A stretch of DNA of 64,000 bases from Erwinia phyllosphaerae (GTDB lineage Bacteria; Pseudomonadota; Gammaproteobacteria; Enterobacterales; Enterobacteriaceae), in the NCBI RefSeq assembly GCF_019132875.1, contig NZ_JAHSPF010000001.1, positions 372,001 through 436,000 on the forward strand, given 5' to 3'. Below the pieces are notes generated by a model. That model did no database searches and had not been told where the DNA came from. It was given only the letters and a program-made list of their open reading frames with translations. The position numbers and the translations under genes are program-made. Position 1 is the first letter of the stretch. The number at the start of each line of letters is the position of its first letter. Of this stretch, positions 37,539 through 47,880 are shown piece by piece.

Positions 37539-38792
37539 TTATTTTGCGACGCTTTCTACCGGCTCGGGAACCGGCTGGCGATAGCGCCTGAGGGAGCCGA
37601 AAGCACAGGCCAGCACGACGCCGATAAGCGCCAGTCCCAGCCCGCTGCTGCTGGCGGCGGCGGCAGGTAGCATGACGGTGGTCATGGCACCCAGCAGCAG
37701 CGCCCCCAGAGAATCACCCATCACGTTTTGCGCCGTCCACAGGCCGTTGATGCGGCCCAGCATGGCGTCCGGCGTCAGATTCTGGATCAGCGTGTATTGC
37801 AGCAATGCGCTTAGCGCGCTCAGATAGCCGAACAGCATCAGGCACAGCGCGCCTGCCTGCCAGTAAGGCATCAGCCCGCATAGCCCTACCGCCGCAAAAG
37901 CCACAATAGCGCTCAGCAACATCACCAACCCGGGGCGTGGATGCTGTGCCAGACTACCGCTGGTTAACGCCCCCGCTGCCGCACCTAAAGGGATAGCCGC
38001 GTAGAGAAAGCCAATTTGCTGCGCGCTCAAATCCCAACGCACTGCCAGCGCCGGATAGAGCACCCGCACCGCCGTCGCCATAGTCAGCAAAGCGCCCACC
38101 AGCGCCACGCCGCCAATCAGTGGATGCCTGAACAAAAATTTCAGGCCTTCCAGCAGCGCATGCAGCGGTTTGGCGTGCGACTGCGGCGGCGGCGGGAGCT
38201 GCGGCAAACGCAGCAGCGGGATTAGCGTAATAAAGCTACCCGCCGCCGCCAGCGCAAAGTTCCAGAAGACGCCGCCGGAAGCCAGCAGCACGCCGCCCAC
38301 CATGGGCGAAATTACCGCGCCAAGCCTGACCGTCAGCATAGTGATAGCCCCAGCCTGCATCAGGTTTTCGCGCCCCACCAGCGCGGGCGTGGCGGCAAGC
38401 AGCGCCGTTACGCCAATCGCGCCGAAGAAGCCGTCCCACAGCCCCAGCAGATAAATCACCGTCAGTGAAGGCGACGGCAGCGCGGCATTGATGCACAGAC
38501 CAATAAAGCCCAGCCCACAGGTAGAACGGGCGAACAGGATCAGGCGGCGGCGCTCGTGACGATCTGCCAGCACGCCGCCGTACATCAGGCCGGTAAACAG
38601 CGCCAGGCCGGTCAGCGTGACCGCAAGGCTAACCTGCAACGAAGAACCGGTCAGCGCCTGGATCTGTACCGGCACGCCGACGCCCAGCAGGCCCAGCGCC
38701 AGGATCGAGATAAAGCGGGCGATAAATACCGCCCGAAAAGCAGGATGCGTTTTCAGCAGGCTAAGGCTGAGCATAAAAGCGTGTTTTTTCAT
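37539..38792 (-). CDS. entS: Enterobactin exporter (MFS)
   Basis: A 417-residue inner-membrane protein (E. coli EntS 416) with 12 membrane segments. It moves newly made enterobactin from the cytoplasm to the periplasm. Typical parts are [39 protein letters not shown] (motif A) and [20 protein letters not shown]. Its ATG overlaps the entF stop by 4 bases, so it is translated with entF. In E. coli entS is a separate, divergent transcript, so this placement differs. Confidence 0.94.
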   Translation of the reverse strand: MKKHAFMLSLSLLKTHPAFRAVFIARFISILALGLLGVGVPVQIQALTGSSLQVSLAVTLTGLALFTGLMYGGVLADRHERRRLILFARSTCGLGFIGLCINAALPSPSLTVIYLLGLWDGFFGAIGVTALLAATPALVGRENLMQAGAITMLTVRLGAVISPMVGGVLLASGGVFWNFALAAAGSFITLIPLLRLPQLPPPPQSHAKPLHALLEGLKFLFRHPLIGGVALVGALLTMATAVRVLYPALAVRWDLSAQQIGFLYAAIPLGAAAGALTSGSLAQHPRPGLVMLLSAIVAFAAVGLCGLMPYWQAGALCLMLFGYLSALSALLQYTLIQNLTPDAMLGRINGLWTAQNVMGDSLGALLLGAMTTVMLPAAAASSSGLGLALIGVVLACAFGSLRRYRQPVPEPVESVAK

Positions 38793-41700
38793 CCGGTCGC
38801 CTGGTTAAGAAGTTGGTTGAGGCGTGGGCCAATATGGGTGAACGCTTCTGCCGAAATAATATCGACGTGGGCGCACTCAACTGGCCAGGTTTGCAGGCTG
38901 TCCAGCCAGGGCGCCCAGGCCGTCTGCGCATCCTGACCGGGCTTAAGCGTTTTTTGCGCCACAAAAAGCGTTGCCTCGCCCGCAAAATGACGGCTTTTCG
39001 CGGTGGCCAGCAGTCGTACGGCGTCGCCATAGTTGCCTTCGATAGTGCTGAACAAATCGTTGCTCGCCGCCGCTTCCAGCGACTGACGCAGCCCCTGTTG
39101 CGCCGCCATAAAGGCTTCGCGCTCGCGATTGATTTCCGCCAGCACCTCTTCGTCCAGCTGCTCCGTACTTCCCCAGCTTTGCGTTTCCGGCGGCCAGGTA
39201 TCCAGCAAACCCAGGAACGCCACTTGTTCCCCTGCGGCCTGCAAACGTGCGGCAATGGCGTGCGCCAGCGTGCCGCCAAGCGAGTAGCCCATCAGATAAT
39301 AAGGCCCGTGCGGCTGCTGTTGGCGCAGCGTGGCCAGATGGTGGTCGCATACCTCATCCAGATTATCTGCCTGCTGCATTGGCCCGCGTGGACGCGGCGA
39401 CTGAATGCCGATTAGCGACCAGCGCGCATCCAGATAGCGTTGCAGGATGCTGAACTGCCAGGCGAAACCAGAAGCGGGATGGAAGCAGAACAGCGTGGGG
39501 CCGTCCGTACGGCGCAGCGGTAAAATCGTTTCCATACCTGCACGGCTCGCTTCCTCTTCCGTTTGCTGCTGCGCGAGCTGAGCGGCCAGCGCGCCGACGG
39601 TAGAAGCAACCATCACCTGACCGACCGTCACCGGACGATCGAGGCGGCGGCGCAGATCGACCGCCAGCCGCATTGCCAGCAGAGAATGGCCGCCGAGCGC
39701 GAAGAAATCGTCGTTAACCGAGCGCACCTCGCATTCCAGCAGGCGGGCGAAAGCGTCAGCCACTATAGTTTCCACGCCCTCCGCTGGCGCACGCCCTTCT
39801 GCACTTGCCAGCTGCGGCAGCGGCAGCGCTTTGCGATCCAGCTTGCCGTTAGCGCTGAGTGGGAAAGCCTCCAGCTGCACCAGCACCACCGGCACCATGT
39901 GCGCGGGCAAACGTTCGCTCAGCTGTTCACGCAGCGCGGCCAGATCAAGCTCGCCCGCTGCGGAAACCACATAGCCGACCAGCTGGCGCTGATCGCCGCC
40001 TGCGCTGGCGTTACCCAGCACGCACGCGTTGGTCACCGCCTGCGCTACGTTATCCAGCGACAGCAGCGCCTGATCGATCTCACCCAGCTCGATCCTTTGC
40101 CCACGGATCTTAAGCTGATCGTCGCTGCGGCCCAGATATTCCACCGCGCCATCGCTGAGCCAGCGCGCCACGTCGCCGGTGCGGTACATTAGTTCACCGT
40201 CGCTTTGCGGATCGGCAATAAAGCGGCTGGCGGTCAGATCCGGACGCGCCAGGTAACCCTGGGCCAGCTGCACGCCGGTCAGGTAAAGATCGCCTGCGAT
40301 CCCTGGCGGAACCGGCTGCATGTTGCCGTCGAGAATGCGCAGCCCCGTGTTCCACACCGGATAGCCAATCGGCACGCTGGAGCCGGTCACCTTTTGCAGC
40401 GCCTCGCCGTAAGCCGGATACCAGCTGACGTCCACCGCCGCCTCGGTCGGGCCGTACAGGTTGTGCAGCGGCACGCCGGTTTTGGCCTGCCACTGACGGC
40501 AGAGATCGGTCGGCAGCGCTTCGCCGCTACAGAAAACGCGACGTAGAGAGGCGCACGCGCCGTCATCCTGCAACGCCGCCACGAAAGCCGCCAGCATTGA
40601 GGGAACAAAGTGCGTGGTCGTAACGCGATAGCGGCTAAACAGCGCCTGTAGCGCCTGCGGATCGCGATGCGCTTCCGGTGGCGCCATCACCAGCTGAGCA
40701 CCGGTCAGGAACGGCCAGAAAAACTCCCAGACCGACACGTCAAAGCTGCACGGCGTTTTTTGCAGGACGACATCATCTGCGCCCAGCGGATAGTGGTTTT
40801 GCATCCACAGCAGTCGGTTAACAATCGCTTCCTGCCCGACCATGACGCCTTTTGGCCTGCCGGTTGAGCCAGAGGTATAGATGACGTAGGCGGTATGGTG
40901 CGGACGCGACAGATCCTGCTCGATGGAGCCAGCGGATAAAGCAAGCGGCGCGTGATAGCAGAAGCTCTGCACGCCAGCATCAAAGCGGCTTCGCTGCTCT
41001 TCAGTGGTAATCAGCAGGCGCGGCGCGGCATCTTCCAGCATCATATTCAGTCGGTCTGTCGGATAGCCGGTGTCCAGCGGGAGCCAGGCGGCGCCCAGCT
41101 CGACAATCGCCTGCAGCGAGAGTGACAGAAATACCGAGCGCGGCAGCGCCACGGCCACGATATCCCCCGCCTGAACGCCTTTTTTCTTCAGCTCATGCGC
41201 CAGCGCCGTGACCTGCTCGCGCATTTCACGATAGGTAAAGTGATAGTGTTCATCGGCCAGTGCCGACGCGTCTGGCGTGCGCCGCGCCTGTTCGATAATC
41301 AGGCTGCTCAGCGTCGTCATCTTAACGTCAACTGCCGTATCATTAACCTGCTGCAAGAGCTGTTTCTCACCAGGATGCAGCAGGTCTGCGCGGCCACAGT
41401 CCATCTGCGGATTGAGCGCAAACTGGTTAAGCAGCAACGGCAGCCTGTCCAGATGCGCGCGCAGCGTTTGTGCCTGATAGCGTTCGGCGTTCGCCAGCAC
41501 TTCCAGCGATACGTTGCCCTGCTCGTCAAGATAAAGCGCGATTTCCAGATCGCGAACCGGCCCGGATGCCAGCTGATGCGTCACGCCTTCTATCCCGGCA
41601 AAATCGAGGCGGTAATCAAACATCTTCAGGTTGATCACCGGCCCGAACAGCGGGCTAAGCTGGCCAATGTCGCGCTGGATCTGCTCGGCATCGTAACGCT

Positions 41701-42706
41701 GGTGGCGACGCACCTTTTTCAGCTGCTGCTGAAGCCGCTCGGCCAGCTGCGGCAGCGTGGTGTGGGGCTCAATGCGCACCGCCATCGGCAGGACGTTCAG
41801 TACCGGTCCGGTCGCGCTTAACGCCGCCGATCCCAGACGGCGCATAAAAATAAATCCGGCGCTGTATTCACTCCTTCCGCTAAGGCGCGCAAGCCACACC
41901 GTTACCAGCGCCAGCGCCAGTTCCGCCGCGTTAAGACTGCTCTGTCCCAGCAGCGTCTGAAAATCTTTGCTGTCGAGCCGTAAGTGCTGGCGGATTAGCC
42001 GCGTGGTGGCGCTTTGCCCGTCCAGCGGCAGCACCGAAAGGCTGGCCGGCATCGGTAACTGGCTGGCCTGCTCCTGCCAGAAAGCGGCATCGCGTTGCCT
42101 GGTCGCCGAGGCGTTGTAGCGATCGTACTCTTCCACTACTTCGCTAAAAGGCACAAACGGCGTTGGTTGCGGCGGCGTCCCTGCGCAAAGCGCCGTATAA
42201 ATTTCCGCGATACGGCGGGTAATCGCGGTAAAACTGAAGCCGTCGACCACCAGATGATGGAAACGTTGATACCAGTACCAGCGCGTGTCGCTTAAGCGGA
42301 AAATGATATGGCAATAAACCGGGCTGCCGCTGCTGATGCGTAAATCCTGATCGAGATCCTGCTGCATTGCGGCCAGCGCCGAAGCAACCGGATCGGCCTC
42401 CTGACGGAGATCGACACAGCGCGGCGCGGCGAAAACAGCGTTGTTATCAACCCACTGCACCGGCACGCCATCCTGCTCATCAAAACGCATGCGCAGCGTG
42501 TCGGCCTCCTGCATGCCGCTGACTACCGCCTGACAAAGCAGCGGCTCGTTCAATTCGCCGTTCAGCTCGACGTAGTGCGCCACGCTCCAGGCGTTGACCT
42601 GCGGCGAAAGCTGCTCCGCCATCCAGATGCCTGGCTGCGCGGCAACCAGCGGCATTACCTGCTGTGTTATTTTCTTCACCAGCGTTTCGCCTGTTTCAAT
42701 AGTCAT
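38789..42706 (-). CDS. entF: Enterobactin synthase component F (NRPS)
   Basis: A single-module non-ribosomal peptide synthetase of 1305 residues (E. coli EntF 1293) that activates serine, joins it to dihydroxybenzoate from EntB and cyclises three units to enterobactin. Domains in order: condensation with HHLVVDGF at residues 150-157; adenylation with [19 protein letters not shown] near 620; carrier with [16 protein letters not shown] near 1010; thioesterase with [16 protein letters not shown] near 1150. All key Ser/His residues are present. The ATG at 42706 overlaps the ybdZ stop. The upstream GGAG is inside ybdZ. Confidence 0.98.
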   Translation of the reverse strand: MTIETGETLVKKITQQVMPLVAAQPGIWMAEQLSPQVNAWSVAHYVELNGELNEPLLCQAVVSGMQEADTLRMRFDEQDGVPVQWVDNNAVFAAPRCVDLRQEADPVASALAAMQQDLDQDLRISSGSPVYCHIIFRLSDTRWYWYQRFHHLVVDGFSFTAITRRIAEIYTALCAGTPPQPTPFVPFSEVVEEYDRYNASATRQRDAAFWQEQASQLPMPASLSVLPLDGQSATTRLIRQHLRLDSKDFQTLLGQSSLNAAELALALVTVWLARLSGRSEYSAGFIFMRRLGSAALSATGPVLNVLPMAVRIEPHTTLPQLAERLQQQLKKVRRHQRYDAEQIQRDIGQLSPLFGPVINLKMFDYRLDFAGIEGVTHQLASGPVRDLEIALYLDEQGNVSLEVLANAERYQAQTLRAHLDRLPLLLNQFALNPQMDCGRADLLHPGEKQLLQQVNDTAVDVKMTTLSSLIIEQARRTPDASALADEHYHFTYREMREQVTALAHELKKKGVQAGDIVAVALPRSVFLSLSLQAIVELGAAWLPLDTGYPTDRLNMMLEDAAPRLLITTEEQRSRFDAGVQSFCYHAPLALSAGSIEQDLSRPHHTAYVIYTSGSTGRPKGVMVGQEAIVNRLLWMQNHYPLGADDVVLQKTPCSFDVSVWEFFWPFLTGAQLVMAPPEAHRDPQALQALFSRYRVTTTHFVPSMLAAFVAALQDDGACASLRRVFCSGEALPTDLCRQWQAKTGVPLHNLYGPTEAAVDVSWYPAYGEALQKVTGSSVPIGYPVWNTGLRILDGNMQPVPPGIAGDLYLTGVQLAQGYLARPDLTASRFIADPQSDGELMYRTGDVARWLSDGAVEYLGRSDDQLKIRGQRIELGEIDQALLSLDNVAQAVTNACVLGNASAGGDQRQLVGYVVSAAGELDLAALREQLSERLPAHMVPVVLVQLEAFPLSANGKLDRKALPLPQLASAEGRAPAEGVETIVADAFARLLECEVRSVNDDFFALGGHSLLAMRLAVDLRRRLDRPVTVGQVMVASTVGALAAQLAQQQTEEEASRAGMETILPLRRTDGPTLFCFHPASGFAWQFSILQRYLDARWSLIGIQSPRPRGPMQQADNLDEVCDHHLATLRQQQPHGPYYLMGYSLGGTLAHAIAARLQAAGEQVAFLGLLDTWPPETQSWGSTEQLDEEVLAEINREREAFMAAQQGLRQSLEAAASNDLFSTIEGNYGDAVRLLATAKSRHFAGEATLFVAQKTLKPGQDAQTAWAPWLDSLQTWPVECAHVDIISAEAFTHIGPRLNQLLNQATG

Positions 42707-42915
42707 GATGTTTTCTCCGCTGCGGCGCAATCCGGGGTCAGGTTCTGCCAGCGGCCAGCCAGCCAGTCGTTGCAGGTCTGCTGCGTAGCCGGGCCATACA
42801 CCCGCTGCCAGCCTGCCGGCAACGTACAGTGTTCAGGCCAGAGGCTGTAACGCTTGCCGTTTTGCAAAATGAAAAACGGGCCCTCTGGGCGATCGAAAGG
42901 ATTACTCTGTTCCAT
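42703..42915 (-). CDS. ybdZ: MbtH-like protein, EntF activator
   Basis: A 70-residue MbtH-type protein. The family signature is complete: NPFDRPEGPFFILQNGKRYS, LWPEHCTLPAGWQRVYGP, and NDWLAGRWQNLTP with conserved tryptophans. MbtH proteins bind the adenylation domain of the synthetase and raise its activity or solubility. It overlaps fes by 14 bases and entF by 4 bases, the same order fes-ybdZ-entF as in E. coli. Confidence 0.95.
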   Translation of the reverse strand: MEQSNPFDRPEGPFFILQNGKRYSLWPEHCTLPAGWQRVYGPATQQTCNDWLAGRWQNLTPDCAAAEKTS

Positions 42916-44140
42916 CGAAAACTCCGGATAAGTGAAAAGGTTGCCACAGCGTGGTCAGGCCGTTGATCAAACCGCCGCGCCAGCAAAGCGCATCGTGCCC
43001 GCCGTCGAAAAGGCGATAGTGCAGCGAGGGATGCGCCCTTTGCAGTAGCGGATAAATATGTTGATTAGCCCGTAAAATAACCGGCTCACGCAGGCCAGCT
43101 TCCAGATAAATGCGCAGCGGGCTACCCTTGCCTAAACCTTTGGTCAGCTGCTCTGCCAGCCAGCCAGGTTCGCCCGTCTTTTGACGATGCGGCCACCAGA
43201 ACGAGCCGGACTGGCTCAGCACGCAGCCGAAGCGCTGCGGCCAGTGCAGGCCAGCGTAAAGCGCGGAAAGGCCGCCAAAACTCTGCCCGGCAACCACCGT
43301 TGTCGTGGCATCGTCGCGCCAGCTAACCTGCGTGGACAGCAGCGGCAGCAGCTCTTCCTGGACGGCCAGCCAGAAATCGGGATTACAGGTAAGTTCCTGA
43401 CCGCGATGCTGCGTATCAATCGCGTCGATGAGCAGATAAACCGCTGGCGGCAAATGGCCGCAGTTGGTCTCCGCCTGTAGCGCTGGCCATACCGGCATCT
43501 GTTCTGCCCAGAATTTGCCGTCCAGCAAAATGGCGAGCGGCAGCGGCTGCGGGCTTTCGCCAGTGGTAAAAAGCCATACCCGGCGCTGATTGCCCAGGCG
43601 CTGGCTTTGCCACTGGATGCAGCGAGGCGCGGTAAATTCGGTTTCATTTTTGTCCCAGCCCGGCTGCGCGGGTGCCTGCGGTAAATGCAGCGCGGAGGCG
43701 GGATGACCACGTCCCCCCTGCCAGCTGTTGGGATTAAGCGGATCGGCAATGGCCTGCGGCAACAATTTGCGCCAGCCTTCGCGCAGTGCCGTGCGATCCG
43801 GCGGCTGTTGCAGCGCGGCGGCGGAAAAGTCGTTTTCGCTGGTGGAAGGAATCAAACAGTAGCTGCCGCGCCAGCTGGCGTTCAGGCGGACCTGCCACTG
43901 CCAGACGTCGCTGCCGTCAATACGCTGTAAGCTTTGCGGTGCGCGCGGCTGATGGTGATCGGTCACGCCGGTTATATAGATCCAGACCCGTTTAACCGAT
44001 GAAGTCAGCTCCCCACCGGCCGGGTCCTGCCAGTAAAACGTCACGGTGCAAATATCGCCCTCCGTCACGATTGAAGGCGAAACCAGGCCAGGCTTTTGCG
44101 GCCAGGCTACAACAGGATCGCTTTCTAAACTGCCAGCCAT
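42902..44140 (-). CDS. fes: Enterochelin esterase
   Basis: A cytoplasmic esterase of 412 residues that opens the trilactone of ferric enterobactin so iron can be released. An N-terminal beta domain is followed by an alpha/beta hydrolase domain with the nucleophile Ser287 in VVAGQSFGGLSALY and the His in FDGGHDALCWRGG near the end. It is the first gene of fes-ybdZ-entF-entS and is preceded by a Fur box. The presence of fes implies that ferric enterobactin is imported, although no uptake genes lie in this window. Confidence 0.95.
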   Translation of the reverse strand: MAGSLESDPVVAWPQKPGLVSPSIVTEGDICTVTFYWQDPAGGELTSSVKRVWIYITGVTDHHQPRAPQSLQRIDGSDVWQWQVRLNASWRGSYCLIPSTSENDFSAAALQQPPDRTALREGWRKLLPQAIADPLNPNSWQGGRGHPASALHLPQAPAQPGWDKNETEFTAPRCIQWQSQRLGNQRRVWLFTTGESPQPLPLAILLDGKFWAEQMPVWPALQAETNCGHLPPAVYLLIDAIDTQHRGQELTCNPDFWLAVQEELLPLLSTQVSWRDDATTTVVAGQSFGGLSALYAGLHWPQRFGCVLSQSGSFWWPHRQKTGEPGWLAEQLTKGLGKGSPLRIYLEAGLREPVILRANQHIYPLLQRAHPSLHYRLFDGGHDALCWRGGLINGLTTLWQPFHLSGVFDGTE

Positions 44141-44187
44141 ATCATTGCCTTATATAAGAGGTAAAACCGGAACGGCGTCAATTTTAT

Positions 44188-44207
44188 TGATAATAATTTT
44201 CATTTGC
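44188..44207. promoter_or_regulatory. Fur box before fes
   Basis: TGATAATAATTTTCATTTGC matches the Fur consensus at most positions (GATAAT...ATTTTCATT), about 50 bases before the fes start. It should control fes-ybdZ-entF-entS by iron. In E. coli this region also drives fepA in the other direction; here no gene follows rightward until the convergent end at 44480. Confidence 0.8.
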
Positions 44208-44446
44208 AATAAGAAAAGGTGACGAACCGGTGAGTTGGCGCCACGGACGGCTTTAACATAAGCCATATAAATTCAAGGGATTAGCAAGGAAAGGCGGCTA
44301 TGATCTGGCCTGAATAGCGGTAAAGCAGGGGGTAAGGCGACCTTAAGAGACAGGAAAGGAAAAAATAAGGGCAGGAAAAAAGATAAGCGCCGTTGATAGC
44401 TGGCGACGCTGGATTGCAGAAAAGTTAAAGTACGGCTGACACTTTA

Positions 44447-44467
44447 CCTCGCACCGACGGTGCGAGG
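44447..44467. terminator. Terminator left of the MFS exporter gene
   Basis: A perfect 9-base stem CCTCGCACC paired with GGTGCGAGG around GAC, 13 bases behind the stop of the leftward gene, with short A/T runs on both sides (CTTTA and TTTAT). Between here and the Fur box I see no gene. Confidence 0.65.
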
Positions 44468-44479
44468 TTTATAGCTGGG

Positions 44480-45724
44480 TTAGCTTTGCTCCGCAGCCGG
44501 ATCGTGCAGGCGCTGACGCTGGCGCAGGCCAGGAAACCAGGCCATCCATAGCCCCACCACTATCAGCGTGCCGATACCGCCCAGCGCTGCCGCCGGGGCC
44601 GCGCCCATCCACGCCGCCAGCATGCCGGATTCAAATTCGCCGAGCTGGTTAGAAGTGTTAATAAAAATAGAGTTTACCGCGCTGACGCGTCCTCGCATCT
44701 CGTCTGGCGTATCCAGCTGTACCAGCGCGCCGCGAATAACCATGCTGACCATATCGAAACCGCCCAGCGCAAACAGCGCCAGCAGCGAAAGCCACAGCTC
44801 TTTCGACAAGGCAAAAACCAGCGTGGCTGCGCCAAAGCCCGCCACGGAAGCAAACATAATGCGTCCAACGTTACGTTCAAGCGAATTACGGCTGAGCCAA
44901 AAGCCCACCAGCAGGCCACCGACCGCAGGCGCGCCGCGCAGCAAGCCTAATCCCCACGGCCCGGTATGCAGAATATCTTTGGCAAAAATGGGCAGCAGCG
45001 CCGTAGCGCCGCCCAGCAATACGGCAAACAGATCCAGCGAGATTACGCCAAGTACGTCTGGCCGGTTGCGGATAAACTTGACGCCAGCAAAGACGCTGGC
45101 AAAGGTAGCCGGCTGGCGCGGCGGTGGCGCATGGTCGTAACGCAGCCGGCTCACCATCACAACGGAAATCAGATAAAGCACGCCGGTGGTGACGTAGACG
45201 GCTGCTGGCCCTGCAACATAAAGAAAGCCGCCCAGCGCCGGGCCAAGCATCGAGGCCGTCTGCATTGAGGCCGCATTAGCTGCCGTCGCTCGCGCCAGGA
45301 TGCCGGGCGGCACCAGCGCAGGCAGCATGGACTGTAGCGAAGGCGCTTCCAGCGTTCTGGCAATCGACAGGATAAAAATCAACCCCAGAATCACCAGCTC
45401 GTTGGTGAGATGCAGCAGCGTTAGTACAGCGAGCGCGGCAATGGCCAGCAGCTCGGTTAACTGTCCCAGCAGCGTGACCAGACGACGATCGAACTGGTCG
45501 GCGACGTGTCCGGCAGGCAGCGCCAGCAGCACCGCAGGCAGAAACTGTGCCAGCCCGATTAAGCCAAGATCGAAAGCGCGACCGGTGATGGCGTAGATCT
45601 GCCAGCCCACCGCGATAGAAAGCATCTGAAAACCAAAGCTGGAGCTGGTGCGCGCCAGCCAGAAAGCGACAAAAGAACGGTGGTGAAACAGCGATTCTGT
45701 TTCCCCGGAAGCGGGCGATTGCAT
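44480..45724 (-). CDS. MFS transporter, EntS-like subfamily (MFS_3)
   Basis: A 414-residue, 12-segment major facilitator protein. FVAFWLARTSSSFGFQMLSI, VGWQIYAITG and PAGHVADQFDRRLVTLLGQ (motif A) place it in the MFS_3/enterobactin-exporter-like group, but it is only distantly similar to EntS in this window. It may be a second siderophore or drug exporter. The ATG at 45724 follows CAGGAA. It lies 16 bases behind the MATE gene in the same direction, so both exporters form one operon. Substrate unknown. Confidence 0.8.
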   Translation of the reverse strand: MQSPASGETESLFHHRSFVAFWLARTSSSFGFQMLSIAVGWQIYAITGRAFDLGLIGLAQFLPAVLLALPAGHVADQFDRRLVTLLGQLTELLAIAALAVLTLLHLTNELVILGLIFILSIARTLEAPSLQSMLPALVPPGILARATAANAASMQTASMLGPALGGFLYVAGPAAVYVTTGVLYLISVVMVSRLRYDHAPPPRQPATFASVFAGVKFIRNRPDVLGVISLDLFAVLLGGATALLPIFAKDILHTGPWGLGLLRGAPAVGGLLVGFWLSRNSLERNVGRIMFASVAGFGAATLVFALSKELWLSLLALFALGGFDMVSMVIRGALVQLDTPDEMRGRVSAVNSIFINTSNQLGEFESGMLAAWMGAAPAAALGGIGTLIVVGLWMAWFPGLRQRQRLHDPAAEQS

Positions 45725-45740
45725 AGCATTTCCTGATTTT

Positions 45741-47198
45741 TTATTTTTTTGACAGCGCCAGATCTTGCGCAGGTGACGCCTGCTGCGGGGCATATTTCCA
45801 CAGCCAGCGGCCGCTGGTCATGCGACGGTAAAAGAAGATACCACGCACAATCCAGTCAAGAAACATGCCCAGCCAAATCCCGACGACGCCAAAGCCCAGC
45901 ACCACGCCCAGCCCATAACCGGCGACGATGCGGCATCCCCACATCCCCAGTAGCGAAACCCACATGGTGAACCGGGCGTCGCGCGCGCCTTTTAACCCGG
46001 CAGGCAGTACCCAGGAAGCGGCCCAGAACGGCATAAACAGCGCGTTCAGCCAGATTAAAACTTTCACCACATGGATAACATCTGCATCACGGGTATAGAA
46101 CGAAGCCAGAATCCCGGCAAAAGGCACCGTCAGCGCGGCCAGCGCACAAAGACCAATGGTTGAGAGCCAAAAAATGTGCCGCAGCTGCCTTTCCGGCTGC
46201 CCGAGCTGCCCTTTTCCCAACCGCGTGCCAACGATAATAGTGGAGGCGGAGCCCAGCGAGTTGCCCGGCAGGTTAATCATTGAGGCGATAGAAAAAGCGA
46301 TAAAATTCCCGGCGATAACATCGGTACCCATCCCGGCGACAAAAACCTGAGTCAGCAGTTTGCCGCCGTTAAACAATACAGATTCGATACTGGCCGGCAC
46401 GCCGATGCCCAACACCTCCATCAAAATATTGGTGTTAAGCTTGCTAAAATAGCTTTTGAGCGTGATTTTTAGCCGTGGATTAAAGCCGATAGCCAGCACG
46501 TAAATTACCGCGATTGCGCCAATATAGCGCGCGATAGTCAATCCCAGCCCTGCCCCGACAAAGCCCATGCCTTTCCAGGAAAAGCAGCCGTAAATCAGGA
46601 CGGTACTGATAATAATATTCAGGATGTTCATGCCGCCGTTGATCAGCATGGGGATTTTCGTGTTGCCCGCCCCACGCAGAGCGCCGCAGCCAATCAGCGC
46701 AATTGCCGCGGCTGGATAGCTCCAGGCGGTGATATTAAGGTAAGTTTGCGCCAGCGCTTTAACCTGCGGTTCTGCGCTACCCGCTATCAGATCGATAATC
46801 CATTCGCCATAAAATTCGATGCCGATCGCCAGCAGCACGGCAAAAATGGTCATCAGCACCAGCGACTGACGAGCCGCCGCCTGCGCGCGTTCGCGGTTAA
46901 GTTTACCAAGGCTGAACGCCACCACCACAGTAGTACCCAAATCGATGGCGGCGAAAAAAGAGATGATCACCATGTTAAAGCTGTCGGCCAGCCCGACGCC
47001 CGCCATCGCTTCCTTACCCAGCCAGCTGACCAGAAAGGTGCTGAGCACGCCCATCAGCAAAACACAGAGGTTTTCAAAAAAAATCGGCACCGCCAGCGGC
47101 GTAATTTCTCGCCAGAAAAGTACCCGATATGAACGTCTTTTTGGATACCACGGCGTACGCCGGACCGCCTGTAACGGGGAAACTCTGAAGATTTGCAA
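45741..47198 (-). CDS. yeeO: MATE-family exporter (YeeO-like)
   Basis: A 485-residue membrane protein with 12 hydrophobic segments. FWREITPLAVPIFFENLCVL begins the first MATE half, CGALRGAGNTKIPMLINGGM follows near residue 180, and VLPAGLKGARDARFTMWVSL marks the second half. MATE proteins exchange cations for drugs or flavins; E. coli YeeO exports FMN/FAD and also maps near the tRNA-Asn genes. The only plausible start is TTG at 47198 with GGCAGGC upstream, as no ATG or GTG precedes the first membrane segment. E. coli YeeO is longer at the N-terminus. The YeeO assignment is moderate. Confidence 0.72.
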   Translation of the reverse strand: MQIFRVSPLQAVRRTPWYPKRRSYRVLFWREITPLAVPIFFENLCVLLMGVLSTFLVSWLGKEAMAGVGLADSFNMVIISFFAAIDLGTTVVVAFSLGKLNRERAQAAARQSLVLMTIFAVLLAIGIEFYGEWIIDLIAGSAEPQVKALAQTYLNITAWSYPAAAIALIGCGALRGAGNTKIPMLINGGMNILNIIISTVLIYGCFSWKGMGFVGAGLGLTIARYIGAIAVIYVLAIGFNPRLKITLKSYFSKLNTNILMEVLGIGVPASIESVLFNGGKLLTQVFVAGMGTDVIAGNFIAFSIASMINLPGNSLGSASTIIVGTRLGKGQLGQPERQLRHIFWLSTIGLCALAALTVPFAGILASFYTRDADVIHVVKVLIWLNALFMPFWAASWVLPAGLKGARDARFTMWVSLLGMWGCRIVAGYGLGVVLGFGVVGIWLGMFLDWIVRGIFFYRRMTSGRWLWKYAPQQASPAQDLALSKK

Positions 47199-47358
47199 GA
47201 TAATGCCTGCCAGAAAGGGAGAAGACTCTACTGATGATGGTTAAAGGCTGCCTGATATGCAAAATCTTTTTCTGACAAAAGGGTGAATTTTTACAGGTCG
47301 GTTGTCACAAAAATTTGCCAGCGCTTATCGGGGGCGAATAAACGCTTTTTGCAGCAAT

Positions 47359-47385
47359 AAAAAAAGGCGATCGACGATCGCCCTT
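47359..47385 (-). terminator. Terminator of tmaR
   Basis: On the minus strand GGGCGATCG pairs with CGATCGCC, followed by a run of seven T. It starts 16 bases behind the yeeX/tmaR stop. Confidence 0.9.
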
Positions 47386-47401
47386 TCATCAACGCTGCTA
47401 T

Positions 47402-47722
47402 TTACTGACCTTTAGGCACGCCCATCGCCTTCAGTTTTTTCGACAGCTCGCGGCGTTCTTTGGAAAGATCGGCGTTTTTAATGATGTAGTCATCCACGCG
47501 GTCTTCATAGTCGCTACGCATGCTGCCGATGATTTCCTGAATGGCTTCGACGCTCATGCCCGGCTTGATGTACTCGCTGAGGTTATCCAGCAGCAGGACA
47601 CGTTTCTGGTTGTCGCGGATTTTCTTTTCGATATCGTGAATTTCACGCTGCAGCTTGTTCTTACGACGGAACATCCGCACAAACTCCAGTACGTCCTGAA
47701 AGGATTGCTTTGCATTTTCCAT
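47402..47722 (-). CDS. tmaR: PTS regulator TmaR (YeeX, DUF496)
   Basis: A 106-residue, highly charged, helical protein of the DUF496 family with a likely coiled coil over residues 20-45 ([20 protein letters not shown]). E. coli TmaR (YeeX, 109 residues) forms clusters at the cell pole and holds enzyme I of the sugar PTS there; this depends on Tyr72. Here Tyr72 is conserved in MRSDYEDRV. It is a single-gene transcript with a terminator. It belongs to the conserved backbone before yeeA. Confidence 0.94.
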   Translation of the reverse strand: MENAKQSFQDVLEFVRMFRRKNKLQREIHDIEKKIRDNQKRVLLLDNLSEYIKPGMSVEAIQEIIGSMRSDYEDRVDDYIIKNADLSKERRELSKKLKAMGVPKGQ

Positions 47723-47880
47723 GGAAACACCTTCTGTTCAGGCCTGCGTGGCAGGCATTATTATCATAGCGCTCAGCTTAGCGGCACGCCGCGGCCGAGG
47801 GCAATTTTCAATTTGTAGAGTCGGACTGGCGTTATCTTAGCGCGAACCGACGTTTTTCGCAGTAAGTTGTTATTAATCGC

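Noticed and set aside
38813..41821. Several long frames opposite entF
   Set aside because: They follow from the GC-rich codon pattern of entF on the other strand; compositions rich in Arg, Gln and His and no family resemblance.
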